Of a stretch of DNA of 62,918 bases, positions 1 through 6,937 are shown piece by piece; position 1 is the stretch's first letter, and every line of letters begins with the position of its first letter. Source of the DNA: Myxococcales bacterium (lineage in GTDB: Bacteria > Myxococcota > Myxococcia > Myxococcales > JAKAPL01); contig JAKAPL010000014.1 of the NCBI GenBank assembly GCA_021807105.1, forward strand, positions 1-62,918, written 5' to 3'. Under the pieces are notes generated by a model that was not told the DNA's origin, made no database searches, and saw only the letters and a program-made list of their open reading frames with translations. Both the position numbers and the translations under genes were made by a program.

Positions 1-113
1 CCGCGAGGAGGAAGGAGCGAGCACACCCCCCATGTCGTTGTAGGGGTGGCAAGCCCCCCCTTCGGGAGGCGCGGGATCGGACGCCGCAGCAGCCGTACCG
101 TGAATAAGACGGG
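1..113. repeat. MITE-like element, copy A, cut by window edge
   Basis: This is the right-hand part of the dispersed element seen complete at 6556-6762. It ends at 98-113 with CCGTGAATAAGACGGG, the inverted complement of the usual left end. The left end lies outside the window. No reading frame here looks like a gene. Confidence 0.85.
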
Positions 114-199
114 CTGAGGGTGGGCAACGGGAGGGGATTCGTTCTCACGTCCTTCCGATGGCTGCCGCCCGGCGCCCGGCACTTCCCGGATGTCGTCGA

Positions 200-1537
200 T
201 CAACGGATCGCTGAGGGCGCGGAGGCCTGGGTGGACCTGTCCAGGACCATCCAGACCACGTGGTAGAAATCGTCGTCGTCCGTCGACTCCTTCGCCTCGT
301 GGACGACCCCGACGCCGAGCTGCATCCCTCTCGCGGACCGGAGCGCAGCGGCCTGGAAGGCGTCGAACGGGAAGGCCGCCACCATGTCCGGCACGCCGTC
401 GCCCAACACACGAGCGTTGAAACGCCTGACCGCGCCGGGGGCCAAGCCCGCGGTGACGAATCGTTCGCGCCGCTCCTTCCGGCTGCCCCAGGCGAGCGGC
501 GAACCCTTGCCCTCGAGGTGGATCTTCGCTCTCTCCCTGGCCAAGGTCCTGGCGAAGCCGCACAGCTCGGGCGGCAGCGGAAGCGAGGCGAGGCCGACGT
601 CGGTCCGCGTCTTCTCCAGCGCCGCCCCGAACTGGCGGGCGAGTTCGATCGCGTCTGCGGGAGGCTGCGTGCCCTTCGCCGCGACCGGCGGCCAGGGCGA
701 CGGCGTTACCCCGACGAAGACCGGAACGCTGTACATTCCGCCCCCAGGACCGAGGGAGACGAGGTAACGCCCGTCGCCCTGGGGAAAGGTGTAGGTCGCG
801 CGGAAGGTGCCGCCCTCGCGACTGGCGGCGACGATGTCGACGTGGCCGTCGGGCCGCAGGACGGCGAGCTGCAGCCGTGGAAGGGAGGCGCGGACGATTC
901 TCCCTTCGACGGTGAAGCTGCTCGACAGGGGCGCCGTCCGCGGCGGCGGCGCGGTCACGTCCATCTGCTCGTCCCGCAAGGTCACGACGAAGATTCGGTG
1001 GTTGTCCCAGCCGGAGGCGAGGATGGCCGCCCCGATTCGGAGATCGCCGTAGACCGTCGTTGGCCGGAGCAGCCGGACGAGCCTCTTGACCTGATCGGAC
1101 TCGAGCCGGTGTTGCGGATAATCCACGATCACGTCGGAGGTGGCGATCGCCGGGAAACCCGCCTCGATGAGGCGCCGCGTGACGTGGATCTTTCCCTCTT
1201 CCTCCGGCGCCTCCACCGTTCCGCCGGAGAGCCCACTCCCGCGTGAGATTCCTTGGGCCACGCCGCTGTGTTTGGCGACTCCAGCGTTGGCGATCACCCG
1301 CGCCGCGGCCGTCTCGTAGCTGCCCGGAACGGCCTTCGAATAGCCGATCCGCGCCAGTTCGTCGTTGACCTGATCGACGAGTTCTTGCTCCGCCGACGAG
1401 AGGACGGGCCGCTTCTCGTCCTGCGGCAGATAGGTGTCGCCTACGGGCGGGACCGGCAGGAGCGCCGGCGCACAGGAGAGGCCCGAAGCCAAGGAAAAGA
1501 GGAACCCGGCCATCGGGCCGGCAAGCGTTTTGCGCAT
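200..1537 (-). CDS. Secreted protein of unknown function, possibly two CAP-like repeats
   Basis: A 445-residue protein with an N-terminal hydrophobic export signal ending near a Cys (GLSC), so it may be a lipoprotein, although the lipobox is weak. Two segments, roughly residues 50-190 and 300-440, have a similar plan: an amphipathic start, a short motif around an Arg/His-containing loop, and an end rich in V, I and W (FVVTL; YHVVWMVLD). That plan recalls degenerate CAP/SCP-type extracellular domains, but no diagnostic active-site His pair can be confirmed, so this is a weak suggestion. A beta-rich linker of about 100 residues joins them. It is transcribed alone, away from the ArgE-like gene, from a good promoter at 1565-1594. 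I do not recognise the gene. Confidence 0.7.
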   Translation of the reverse strand: MRKTLAGPMAGFLFSLASGLSCAPALLPVPPVGDTYLPQDEKRPVLSSAEQELVDQVNDELARIGYSKAVPGSYETAAARVIANAGVAKHSGVAQGISRGSGLSGGTVEAPEEEGKIHVTRRLIEAGFPAIATSDVIVDYPQHRLESDQVKRLVRLLRPTTVYGDLRIGAAILASGWDNHRIFVVTLRDEQMDVTAPPPRTAPLSSSFTVEGRIVRASLPRLQLAVLRPDGHVDIVAASREGGTFRATYTFPQGDGRYLVSLGPGGGMYSVPVFVGVTPSPWPPVAAKGTQPPADAIELARQFGAALEKTRTDVGLASLPLPPELCGFARTLARERAKIHLEGKGSPLAWGSRKERRERFVTAGLAPGAVRRFNARVLGDGVPDMVAAFPFDAFQAAALRSARGMQLGVGVVHEAKESTDDDDFYHVVWMVLDRSTQASAPSAIR

Positions 1538-1564
1538 CGAACCGTCGCCTCCAGCGAGGCGCGA

Positions 1565-1594
1565 AGGCTAGTCTGGCCGGCCGGCGCGTGTCAA
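1565..1594 (-). promoter_or_regulatory. Sigma70-type promoter of the 200-1537 gene
   Basis: On the minus strand TTGACA (1589-1594) is followed after 18 bp by TAGCCT (1565-1570). The start codon is at 1537, giving a leader of about 20 nt. Confidence 0.55.
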
Positions 1595-1774
1595 ACAGCC
1601 GTCCGGGAGGGGTAACCGTTCACGGGTCGGATCCGCGTTCCCCGCGTCAAAGCCGCATTAAGCCATGGCCCGGGGAACAATATCCGAGCCATGCCACCGG
1701 GCTCCCTCATGGGCATGGCCTCCCCGGGCGGTGAAGGTTATGAAACGTGGAGTGGATCTGGCCCATCGAGCTGT

Positions 1775-1812
1775 CCGTTAAGCAGCCTCACACGGGGGTT
1801 GACTGCTTACGG
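1775..1812. promoter_or_regulatory. Imperfect inverted repeat, possible operator
   Basis: The arms CCGTTAAGCAG and CTGCTTACGG match over ten positions with one bulged base and a 17-nt centre. It lies about 80 bp before the ArgE-like start. It could be an operator or an RNA stem; nothing else supports either. Confidence 0.3.
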
Positions 1813-1889
1813 ACGACGGATGAGGGCAGACGTAGTCGTCTGGCCAGCGACGCTGCGGCGTGCTAGAAGCCGACAGCCTGCGGGGAAGG

Positions 1890-3158
1890 ATGCCCTTCAA
1901 TATCATCGCCGCCGCCCGGGATCTCGTCGCCGCCGACACCGTCTCGGCGCGGGGCAACGCCGCGGTCATCCCGGTCGTGACCCGCCTCGCGGGCGCCTGT
2001 GGCCTGCCGGTCGAGCTGCTCCCCGAGGGCCCGCGCAACGCGAACCTCCTCATCCGGCTCCCGGGCGCGCCGGCGCGCGACCCGCTCCTCTTCGTCACCC
2101 ACACTGACACGGTAGACGCGGGCCCGCGCGAGCGCTGGACCGCGACCGATCCCTGGACGCTCCGGGTCGACGGCGACCGACTCTACGGCCTCGGGGCGGC
2201 GGACACGAAGCTCGATCTCCTCGCCAAGCTCGCGGCCCTGGAGCGTCTCTCCGGCCGTTCCCTCTCCCGCGGCGTCGCGTTCCTCGGGACCTTCGGTGAG
2301 GAGATTGGCCTCCTCGGTGCCAAGAGCTTCGTCCGCGGGGGACTCCTCCGCCCGCGCGCGGTCGCCTGCGGCGAGCCCTCTTCATTGCGGATCGTCCACG
2401 CGCACAAGGGCTACCTGGTCGCGCGTGTCCGATTGCCCGGAGGCGGCGGGGAGGTCCGCGAGGTCTGCTCCCGGACGTTCACCGGCAAAGCCGCGCACAG
2501 CGCGCGCCCGCTGCTCGGCGAGAACGCGATCGAGAAGGCTCTCGTCGATCCGCTGGCGGGGGTCGTCCGCGTGCGGGGTGGGCAGGGCGCGAACAGCGTC
2601 CCCGCCTCCTGTGAGGTGGGCCTCGCGAGTGGTCCCTCGCCGTTGCCCCTCGACGCGATTCGGCGGGTCATCGCCCGCTGGCACGCGCTCGTCGCGGCGC
2701 TCGAGCCGAGGAGCGACGGCCGCTTCTCGCCCCCGGAGACGGTGAGCAACGTGGGGTTGCTCGACGCCTCGCCTGCGGGGACGGAGATCCTCCTAGACGC
2801 CCGTCTCCTGCCGGGCCACGAGCCGGCCCGCCTCGCCCGCGCCTACGAGGAGGAGGTCCGTGCGCTCGGGGGCGCGGTGGTCTTCGAGCGCGACAACCCG
2901 GCGGTCTGGACCGATCCCGAGGGGCCGCTCGTCTCCGCCGCCCGCGCCACGAGCCGGGCGCTGGGCCTTTCCGACGCGCCGGTGACCAAGGCGACGAACA
3001 CTGAGGCCGCCGCCTTCGCCGGCCTCTGCGAGGCGATCGTCTTCGGGCCGGGCGAATCGACGGGTAACGCCCACTCGCCGAACGAGTACGGCTCCCTCTC
3101 CCAGATTCTCCGCGCAGCCGACTGGTACGAGCGGCTCGTGCTCGAACTCTGCGCCTGA
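1890..3158 (+). CDS. M20 family metallo-deacylase (ArgE/DapE/CPG2-like)
   Basis: A di-zinc amidohydrolase of about 422 residues that removes an acyl group from an amino acid. Visible motifs are the first metal ligand block THTDTVDAG, the bridging Asp in GLGAADTK, the catalytic Glu pair in GTFGEEIG, the ArgE-like ACGEPSS block followed by AHKGY, the dimerisation-domain KAAHSARP, and the C-terminal metal His in NAHSPNEY. These place it nearest acetylornithine deacetylase-type enzymes. It lies 13 bp upstream of an AstA-family succinyltransferase, so its substrate may be an N-acyl arginine, ornithine or lysine; that is inference. I chose ATG 1890, preceded closely by GGGGAAGG; GTG 1860 is an in-frame alternative that adds ten residues. 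Confidence 0.85.
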   Translation: MPFNIIAAARDLVAADTVSARGNAAVIPVVTRLAGACGLPVELLPEGPRNANLLIRLPGAPARDPLLFVTHTDTVDAGPRERWTATDPWTLRVDGDRLYGLGAADTKLDLLAKLAALERLSGRSLSRGVAFLGTFGEEIGLLGAKSFVRGGLLRPRAVACGEPSSLRIVHAHKGYLVARVRLPGGGGEVREVCSRTFTGKAAHSARPLLGENAIEKALVDPLAGVVRVRGGQGANSVPASCEVGLASGPSPLPLDAIRRVIARWHALVAALEPRSDGRFSPPETVSNVGLLDASPAGTEILLDARLLPGHEPARLARAYEEEVRALGGAVVFERDNPAVWTDPEGPLVSAARATSRALGLSDAPVTKATNTEAAAFAGLCEAIVFGPGESTGNAHSPNEYGSLSQILRAADWYERLVLELCA

Positions 3159-3171
3159 CCCCGAGGCAACC

Positions 3172-4194
3172 ATGTTCCTCCTCCGCGACGTGCAGCGGCA
3201 CGACCTCCCGGGCTTGAAGAAGCTCGCCGCGGTCCTCAACAGCGTGAACCTCCCGGACGACGAGCGGATCCTTGATGGACTCATCGACCGGTCGATCCGG
3301 AGCTTCTCCTCGCGGATCCGCGATCCGATGGAGCGGACCTACCTCTTCGTCCTCGAGGACCTCCCGGCCGGCCGGATCGTCGGCACCTCGATGATCATCG
3401 CCCAGCATGGGACGCGCGAGGCGCCCCACGTCTACTTCGAGGTCTCTTCCCGCGAGCAGTACAGCGCGACCCTCGACAAGCACTTCCGGCACACGATCCT
3501 CTCGATCGCCTACAACTACGAGGGGCCGACGGAGATCGGCGGGCTCGTCGTGGATCCCGCGTTCCGCGGGCAGGGGAAGCCGGGCAAACAGCTCTCCTAC
3601 GCGCGCTTCCTCTACCTCGCGATGCACCGGCGCCGGTTCCGGGAGCGGATCCTCGCGGAGCTCTTGCCGCCGCTGCTCCCCGATGGCCGATCGCTCCTCT
3701 GGGAGGCCTGCGGCCGCAAGTTCACGGGCCTCGGCTACCACGAGGCCGATCGGCTCTCGCGGCAGAACAAGGAATTCATCAAGGAGCTGTTCCCCCAGAG
3801 CGACATTGACGCGACCCTCTTCTCCCCGCGGGTCCAGAAGGTCATCGGGAAGGTCGGGCCGGAGACGGTGCCGGTGCAGAAGATGCTCGAGCGGATCGGC
3901 TTCACGTACGTCGAGAAGGTCGATCCCTTCGACGGCGGCCCGTACTTCGAGGCCGAGGTCCGGGACATCTCCCTCGTGCGAGCCTACCGGTCCGTGCGGC
4001 TCGCGGACGTGGACCTCGCCATCGACTTCGAGGAGCGGCTCGTAGGCATCGAGCGTCCCTCTGGCAAGAACCGCTTCCGCGCCGTGCGCACCCCGTGCCG
4101 AATCGACGGCGACGAGGCGGCCCTCCCGCTCGCGGCGCGCGAGCTGCTCGGCGCGTCGCCGGGCGATCGGTTGCATGTGATCCCGAGCGATTGA
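3172..4194 (+). CDS. astA: Arginine N-succinyltransferase family protein (AstA-like)
   Basis: A 340-residue GNAT-fold enzyme of the AstA/AruG family, which transfers succinyl from succinyl-CoA to the alpha-amino group of arginine or ornithine in the AST catabolic pathway. Family features are the start LLRDVQRHDLPGLKKLA, the central EIGGLVVDPAFRGQGKPGKQ acyl-CoA loop, GRKFTGLGYHEADRLS, and the later QKMLERIGFTYVEKVDPFDGGP. The length matches the family. No AstB, AstC, AstD or AstE is nearby; the only partner is the ArgE-like deacylase 13 bp upstream. The local role may therefore be an N-acylation/deacylation pair and not the full AST route. Its acyl donor and substrate cannot be read from the sequence. 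Confidence 0.88.
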   Translation: MFLLRDVQRHDLPGLKKLAAVLNSVNLPDDERILDGLIDRSIRSFSSRIRDPMERTYLFVLEDLPAGRIVGTSMIIAQHGTREAPHVYFEVSSREQYSATLDKHFRHTILSIAYNYEGPTEIGGLVVDPAFRGQGKPGKQLSYARFLYLAMHRRRFRERILAELLPPLLPDGRSLLWEACGRKFTGLGYHEADRLSRQNKEFIKELFPQSDIDATLFSPRVQKVIGKVGPETVPVQKMLERIGFTYVEKVDPFDGGPYFEAEVRDISLVRAYRSVRLADVDLAIDFEERLVGIERPSGKNRFRAVRTPCRIDGDEAALPLAARELLGASPGDRLHVIPSD

Positions 4195-4308
4195 TCCCCC
4201 CTGGCCGCCGGACCCGCGCCCCGGCGACGCTCGGGGATGTGCGGTCGCGCCGGGGTCTCGACGTCCCGGGGGATGCCGGGCGGGCCGCGACGCGGACCCA
4301 TGCCCGGC

Positions 4309-5133
4309 TCACCGGTAGGTCACGACGCGGCCCCAGAGGTCCTGGGTTCCCCAGAGGCCGGCGCGCAGGCACTCGAGCTGGACGACCTGCGAGTGGTCCA
4401 CGAAGAGGTTCACGTCCGGGCCGAAGGTCTTCACGTACCAGCCGAAGACGTCGGGTTCCGCCGCCTCGAACATGACCCGCGCGAGCCCCAGCCCGTCCGC
4501 GATCTCCTCGACCACGTTGGTCCGCCAGCCGTTCACGCTTTCGGTGATCCCCTCGGATTCGATCATCAGCAGGGTCGCGCCGGCGTCCAGGTAGCGCCGT
4601 CCGAGCCGGATCGCGGTGGCGGCGCCGCGCACGCCTTCGGCCTCGAGCGCCTCGGCCGCGCTCGCCCCGCCGGCTCCAAACTGGATGCCGACCTCGGGCT
4701 TGACCTTGAGGCCCGTCTTGCGGGCCTTCTCGGCGATCCGGACGAGGTCGTCTTCGGGCACGGCGAGGAAGCCGCTCGAGACCTCGACGATGTCGAAGCC
4801 GATCGCCTGGCACTCGCCGAGGTAGCGGTCCACGGCGGCCGGCCCCTGAGTCAGCACGTGCTCGACGAAGCCGCCGGTGGAGACCAGGACTTCGTGGGAG
4901 TGGCAGAGGTCGATGATCTCCCGGACGACCGGCGCGGGCATCAGCGCGAACGACCCGCCGGCGAACTTGAGCATGTCCACCCACGTGCCCACGGTCTCGA
5001 AGATGTCGGCGAGGGCCCGCTTGCCGAGTGTAGAATAGTACGGCCCGCGGATCTCGGTCAGACCGGCGGCCCGCGGCTTCTCGGCGCGGCGGTTGACGCG
5101 AAGGAAGGGGAAGGCGCGATCGGATTCTTTCAT
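4309..5133 (-). CDS. Phosphosulfolactate synthase family protein (ComA-like)
   Basis: A 274-residue TIM-barrel protein of the ComA family, whose archaeal members add sulfite to phosphoenolpyruvate in coenzyme M synthesis. Visible family stretches are GPYYSTLGKRALADIFETVGTW, KFAGGSFALMP, LVSTGGFVEHVL, FDIVEVSSGF, KVKPEVGIQFGAGG and the Glu-rich MIESEGITE phosphate-binding region. Bacterial and plant homologues of this family often have unknown function. It lies 3 bp after a MmgE/PrpD gene, so the two are almost certainly co-transcribed. No other coenzyme M genes are in the window, so methanogen-type CoM synthesis is not supported. Confidence 0.85.
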   Translation of the reverse strand: MKESDRAFPFLRVNRRAEKPRAAGLTEIRGPYYSTLGKRALADIFETVGTWVDMLKFAGGSFALMPAPVVREIIDLCHSHEVLVSTGGFVEHVLTQGPAAVDRYLGECQAIGFDIVEVSSGFLAVPEDDLVRIAEKARKTGLKVKPEVGIQFGAGGASAAEALEAEGVRGAATAIRLGRRYLDAGATLLMIESEGITESVNGWRTNVVEEIADGLGLARVMFEAAEPDVFGWYVKTFGPDVNLFVDHSQVVQLECLRAGLWGTQDLWGRVVTYR

Positions 5134-5136
5134 GAC

Positions 5137-6507
5137 TCACTCCTGGGTCTTGGCGCGGGCGAGCAGCCCGGAGAGCTCGGCGGGGTTCGCCTGGGGAAGC
5201 CGCTCGACGAGACGGACGAGCCGGTCGAGGTCGCGCTCGTCGAGGGCGATGCCCGCCAGTCGGCGCAGCTTCCCGACGACGGCGTCCCAGCCCATCGGCC
5301 GGCTGCGGAAGCCCTCGTAGTCGGCCTGTTCGCGCACGAGCCGTTGCCCGTCGGCGAGGACGGCGATGAGGCGGCAGGGCATCTCGGCCGGGAAGCGGCG
5401 GGAGAGCGCGGCGTCGGGCCGGATGCGGATCTTCGAGAGGAGCGTCTGCACGTCGGCGGCGGCGATCCGCGCGGGCGCGAACTGCTGGGGCCCGACCCGC
5501 CCGTCGAGGAGCGCGACCGCGAGGAGGTACGGAAGCGAGTGGTCGGCATCCTCGCGCGTGCGGACGTGGGTCTTCTCCCCCTCCTCGCCGCCGCCGATGA
5601 TCTGGAAGGCCACGTCGAAGACGTCGACCTCGATCGCATCGAGGTCCTCGGCCCGCAGGGACCGCTCTGCCCGCAGCCAGAGCAGCGCCTCGATGCACGA
5701 CTGCGAATGGATCTCCGCGTCATAGCGTTTGAGGCTGGTGGCGAGCACGGCGGAGAGTCCCTCCTTCTCCCACTCGATCGAGAACGGTCCGGCAAGCGCC
5801 TCGCGGAAGCCCTTGTTCCCCTCGAACAGCTCGGCGGGGCCGGTGATCCCCTCCCGCGCGAGCAACGCCGCGGCGAGCGCGCCCGCGGCGGCGTGCGGGG
5901 CGGCGAGCCCCTTCCAGTGGGAGAGGCGTCCGGTGCGCGTCACGCGCAACGCGTTGAGCGCGGTGCCCGCGATCGATACCGCCGCCGCTGTCTGGGCGGG
6001 CGTGAGGCGCAGGGCCCGCGCGCAGCCGGCCGCCGCGCCGTAGGCGAGTTGGACGGTGTGGTCGAAGCCGCGCCGCCGGACGGGCGCGGCTTCGGAGAGG
6101 CGGCACTGGACCTGGTAGGCGACGGCGAGGGCGGCGAGCAGGTCCTTGCCTCCGGTCCCGGCGGTCTCGCAGGCGGCGAGGACGGCGGCGAAGGAGTCGC
6201 TCGGATGGCAGGTCTCTCCGGGCGCGAGGAAGGCGTCGTTGAAGTCGAGGTAGCGGACCAGTGCGCCGTTGTAGAAGGCCGCCCGATCGGGCGCCGTCCG
6301 GCCTCCGCCGACGAGCGCGCAGGAGGGCGCGCCGCCGAGCAGGTCGGTGAACCGCCGCACCGCGATCGTGGGCCCCTTGCCGAGCGCCCCGAGGGCACAG
6401 GCAATCGCATCGAGCACGTGGAGGGAGAGCGCGGCGACGACCTCCGCGGGGAGGGCGTCGTAGGTCGCCCCCGACGCGAACGCGGCCAACCGATCGACTT
6501 CTGGCAT
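5137..6507 (-). CDS. MmgE/PrpD family protein
   Basis: A 456-residue member of the MmgE/PrpD family (2-methylcitrate dehydratase, cis-aconitate decarboxylase and relatives). The N-terminal helical domain has LSLHVLDAIACALGALGKGP and the conserved YNGALVRYLDFNDAFLAPGETCHPSD with its acid/His cluster; the later SQSCIEALLWL is also a family signature. The length is standard. It precedes a ComA-family gene by 3 bp. Methylcitrate-cycle genes (prpB, prpC) are absent, so a dehydratase or decarboxylase acting on another polycarboxylate or sulfonated acid is possible. The start ATG 6507 lies about 50 bp from a MITE-like element. Confidence 0.85.
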   Translation of the reverse strand: MPEVDRLAAFASGATYDALPAEVVAALSLHVLDAIACALGALGKGPTIAVRRFTDLLGGAPSCALVGGGRTAPDRAAFYNGALVRYLDFNDAFLAPGETCHPSDSFAAVLAACETAGTGGKDLLAALAVAYQVQCRLSEAAPVRRRGFDHTVQLAYGAAAGCARALRLTPAQTAAAVSIAGTALNALRVTRTGRLSHWKGLAAPHAAAGALAAALLAREGITGPAELFEGNKGFREALAGPFSIEWEKEGLSAVLATSLKRYDAEIHSQSCIEALLWLRAERSLRAEDLDAIEVDVFDVAFQIIGGGEEGEKTHVRTREDADHSLPYLLAVALLDGRVGPQQFAPARIAAADVQTLLSKIRIRPDAALSRRFPAEMPCRLIAVLADGQRLVREQADYEGFRSRPMGWDAVVGKLRRLAGIALDERDLDRLVRLVERLPQANPAELSGLLARAKTQE

Positions 6508-6555
6508 GGAGCCACGAAGGTAGGTATCGAGGAGCGGGAAGGGGAGGGCTGTGAC

Positions 6556-6762
6556 CCCGTCTTATTCACGGTCCGGCGTAGCGAGGCGTTCGAGACCGCA
6601 GCCGAGAAGGGCAAGCGCAGCGACGACCGACGAGGCGTGCTGAAGCACGCCGCAGGAGGAAGGAGCGAGCACACCCCCCCATGTCGTTGTAGGGGTGGCA
6701 AGCCCCCCCTTCGGGAGGCGCGGGATCGGACGCCGCAGCAGCCGGACCGTGAATAAGACGGG
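6556..6762. repeat. MITE-like element, complete copy B
   Basis: A 207-bp element whose ends are CCCGTCTTATTCACGG (6556-6571) and its inverted complement (6747-6762). The terminal inverted repeat is perfect over more than 20 bp in this copy. It is flanked by the direct repeat GTGAC on both sides, a likely 5-bp target duplication. Inside are a short GTGCTGAAGCAC stem and a GC-rich palindromic block. It has no transposase gene. Confidence 0.88.
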
Positions 6763-6937
6763 GTGACGGAGCCCCGCTCGGGAAGGGAAGGCCCAGGAGG
6801 AAGATGGAAGCCACGAAGCATGGAGGGTCTGCTTCCATTCCTGGTTCCTTCGCCTCCTGCTCCGGCCTCCGCGGGAAACGTAAATTCGTCCCGTAAACGG
6901 CGGCCGGGGCGCAGGCCCTCCCCCGCCTCCGGCTCGT

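Larger units (their letters stand above)
1538..1859. other. Divergent intergenic region
   Basis: No gene is seen here. It holds the promoter of the leftward gene (1565-1594) and an imperfect inverted repeat, CCGTTAAGCAG at 1775-1785 and CTGCTTACGG at 1803-1812, upstream of the ArgE-like gene. A TTGACT at 1799-1804 overlaps the right arm, but no convincing -10 box follows it at the usual distance. Confidence 0.5.

Noticed and set aside
4309-5133. Coenzyme M biosynthesis locus.
   Set aside because: Only a ComA-family gene is present; comB, comC, comD and comE are not seen.
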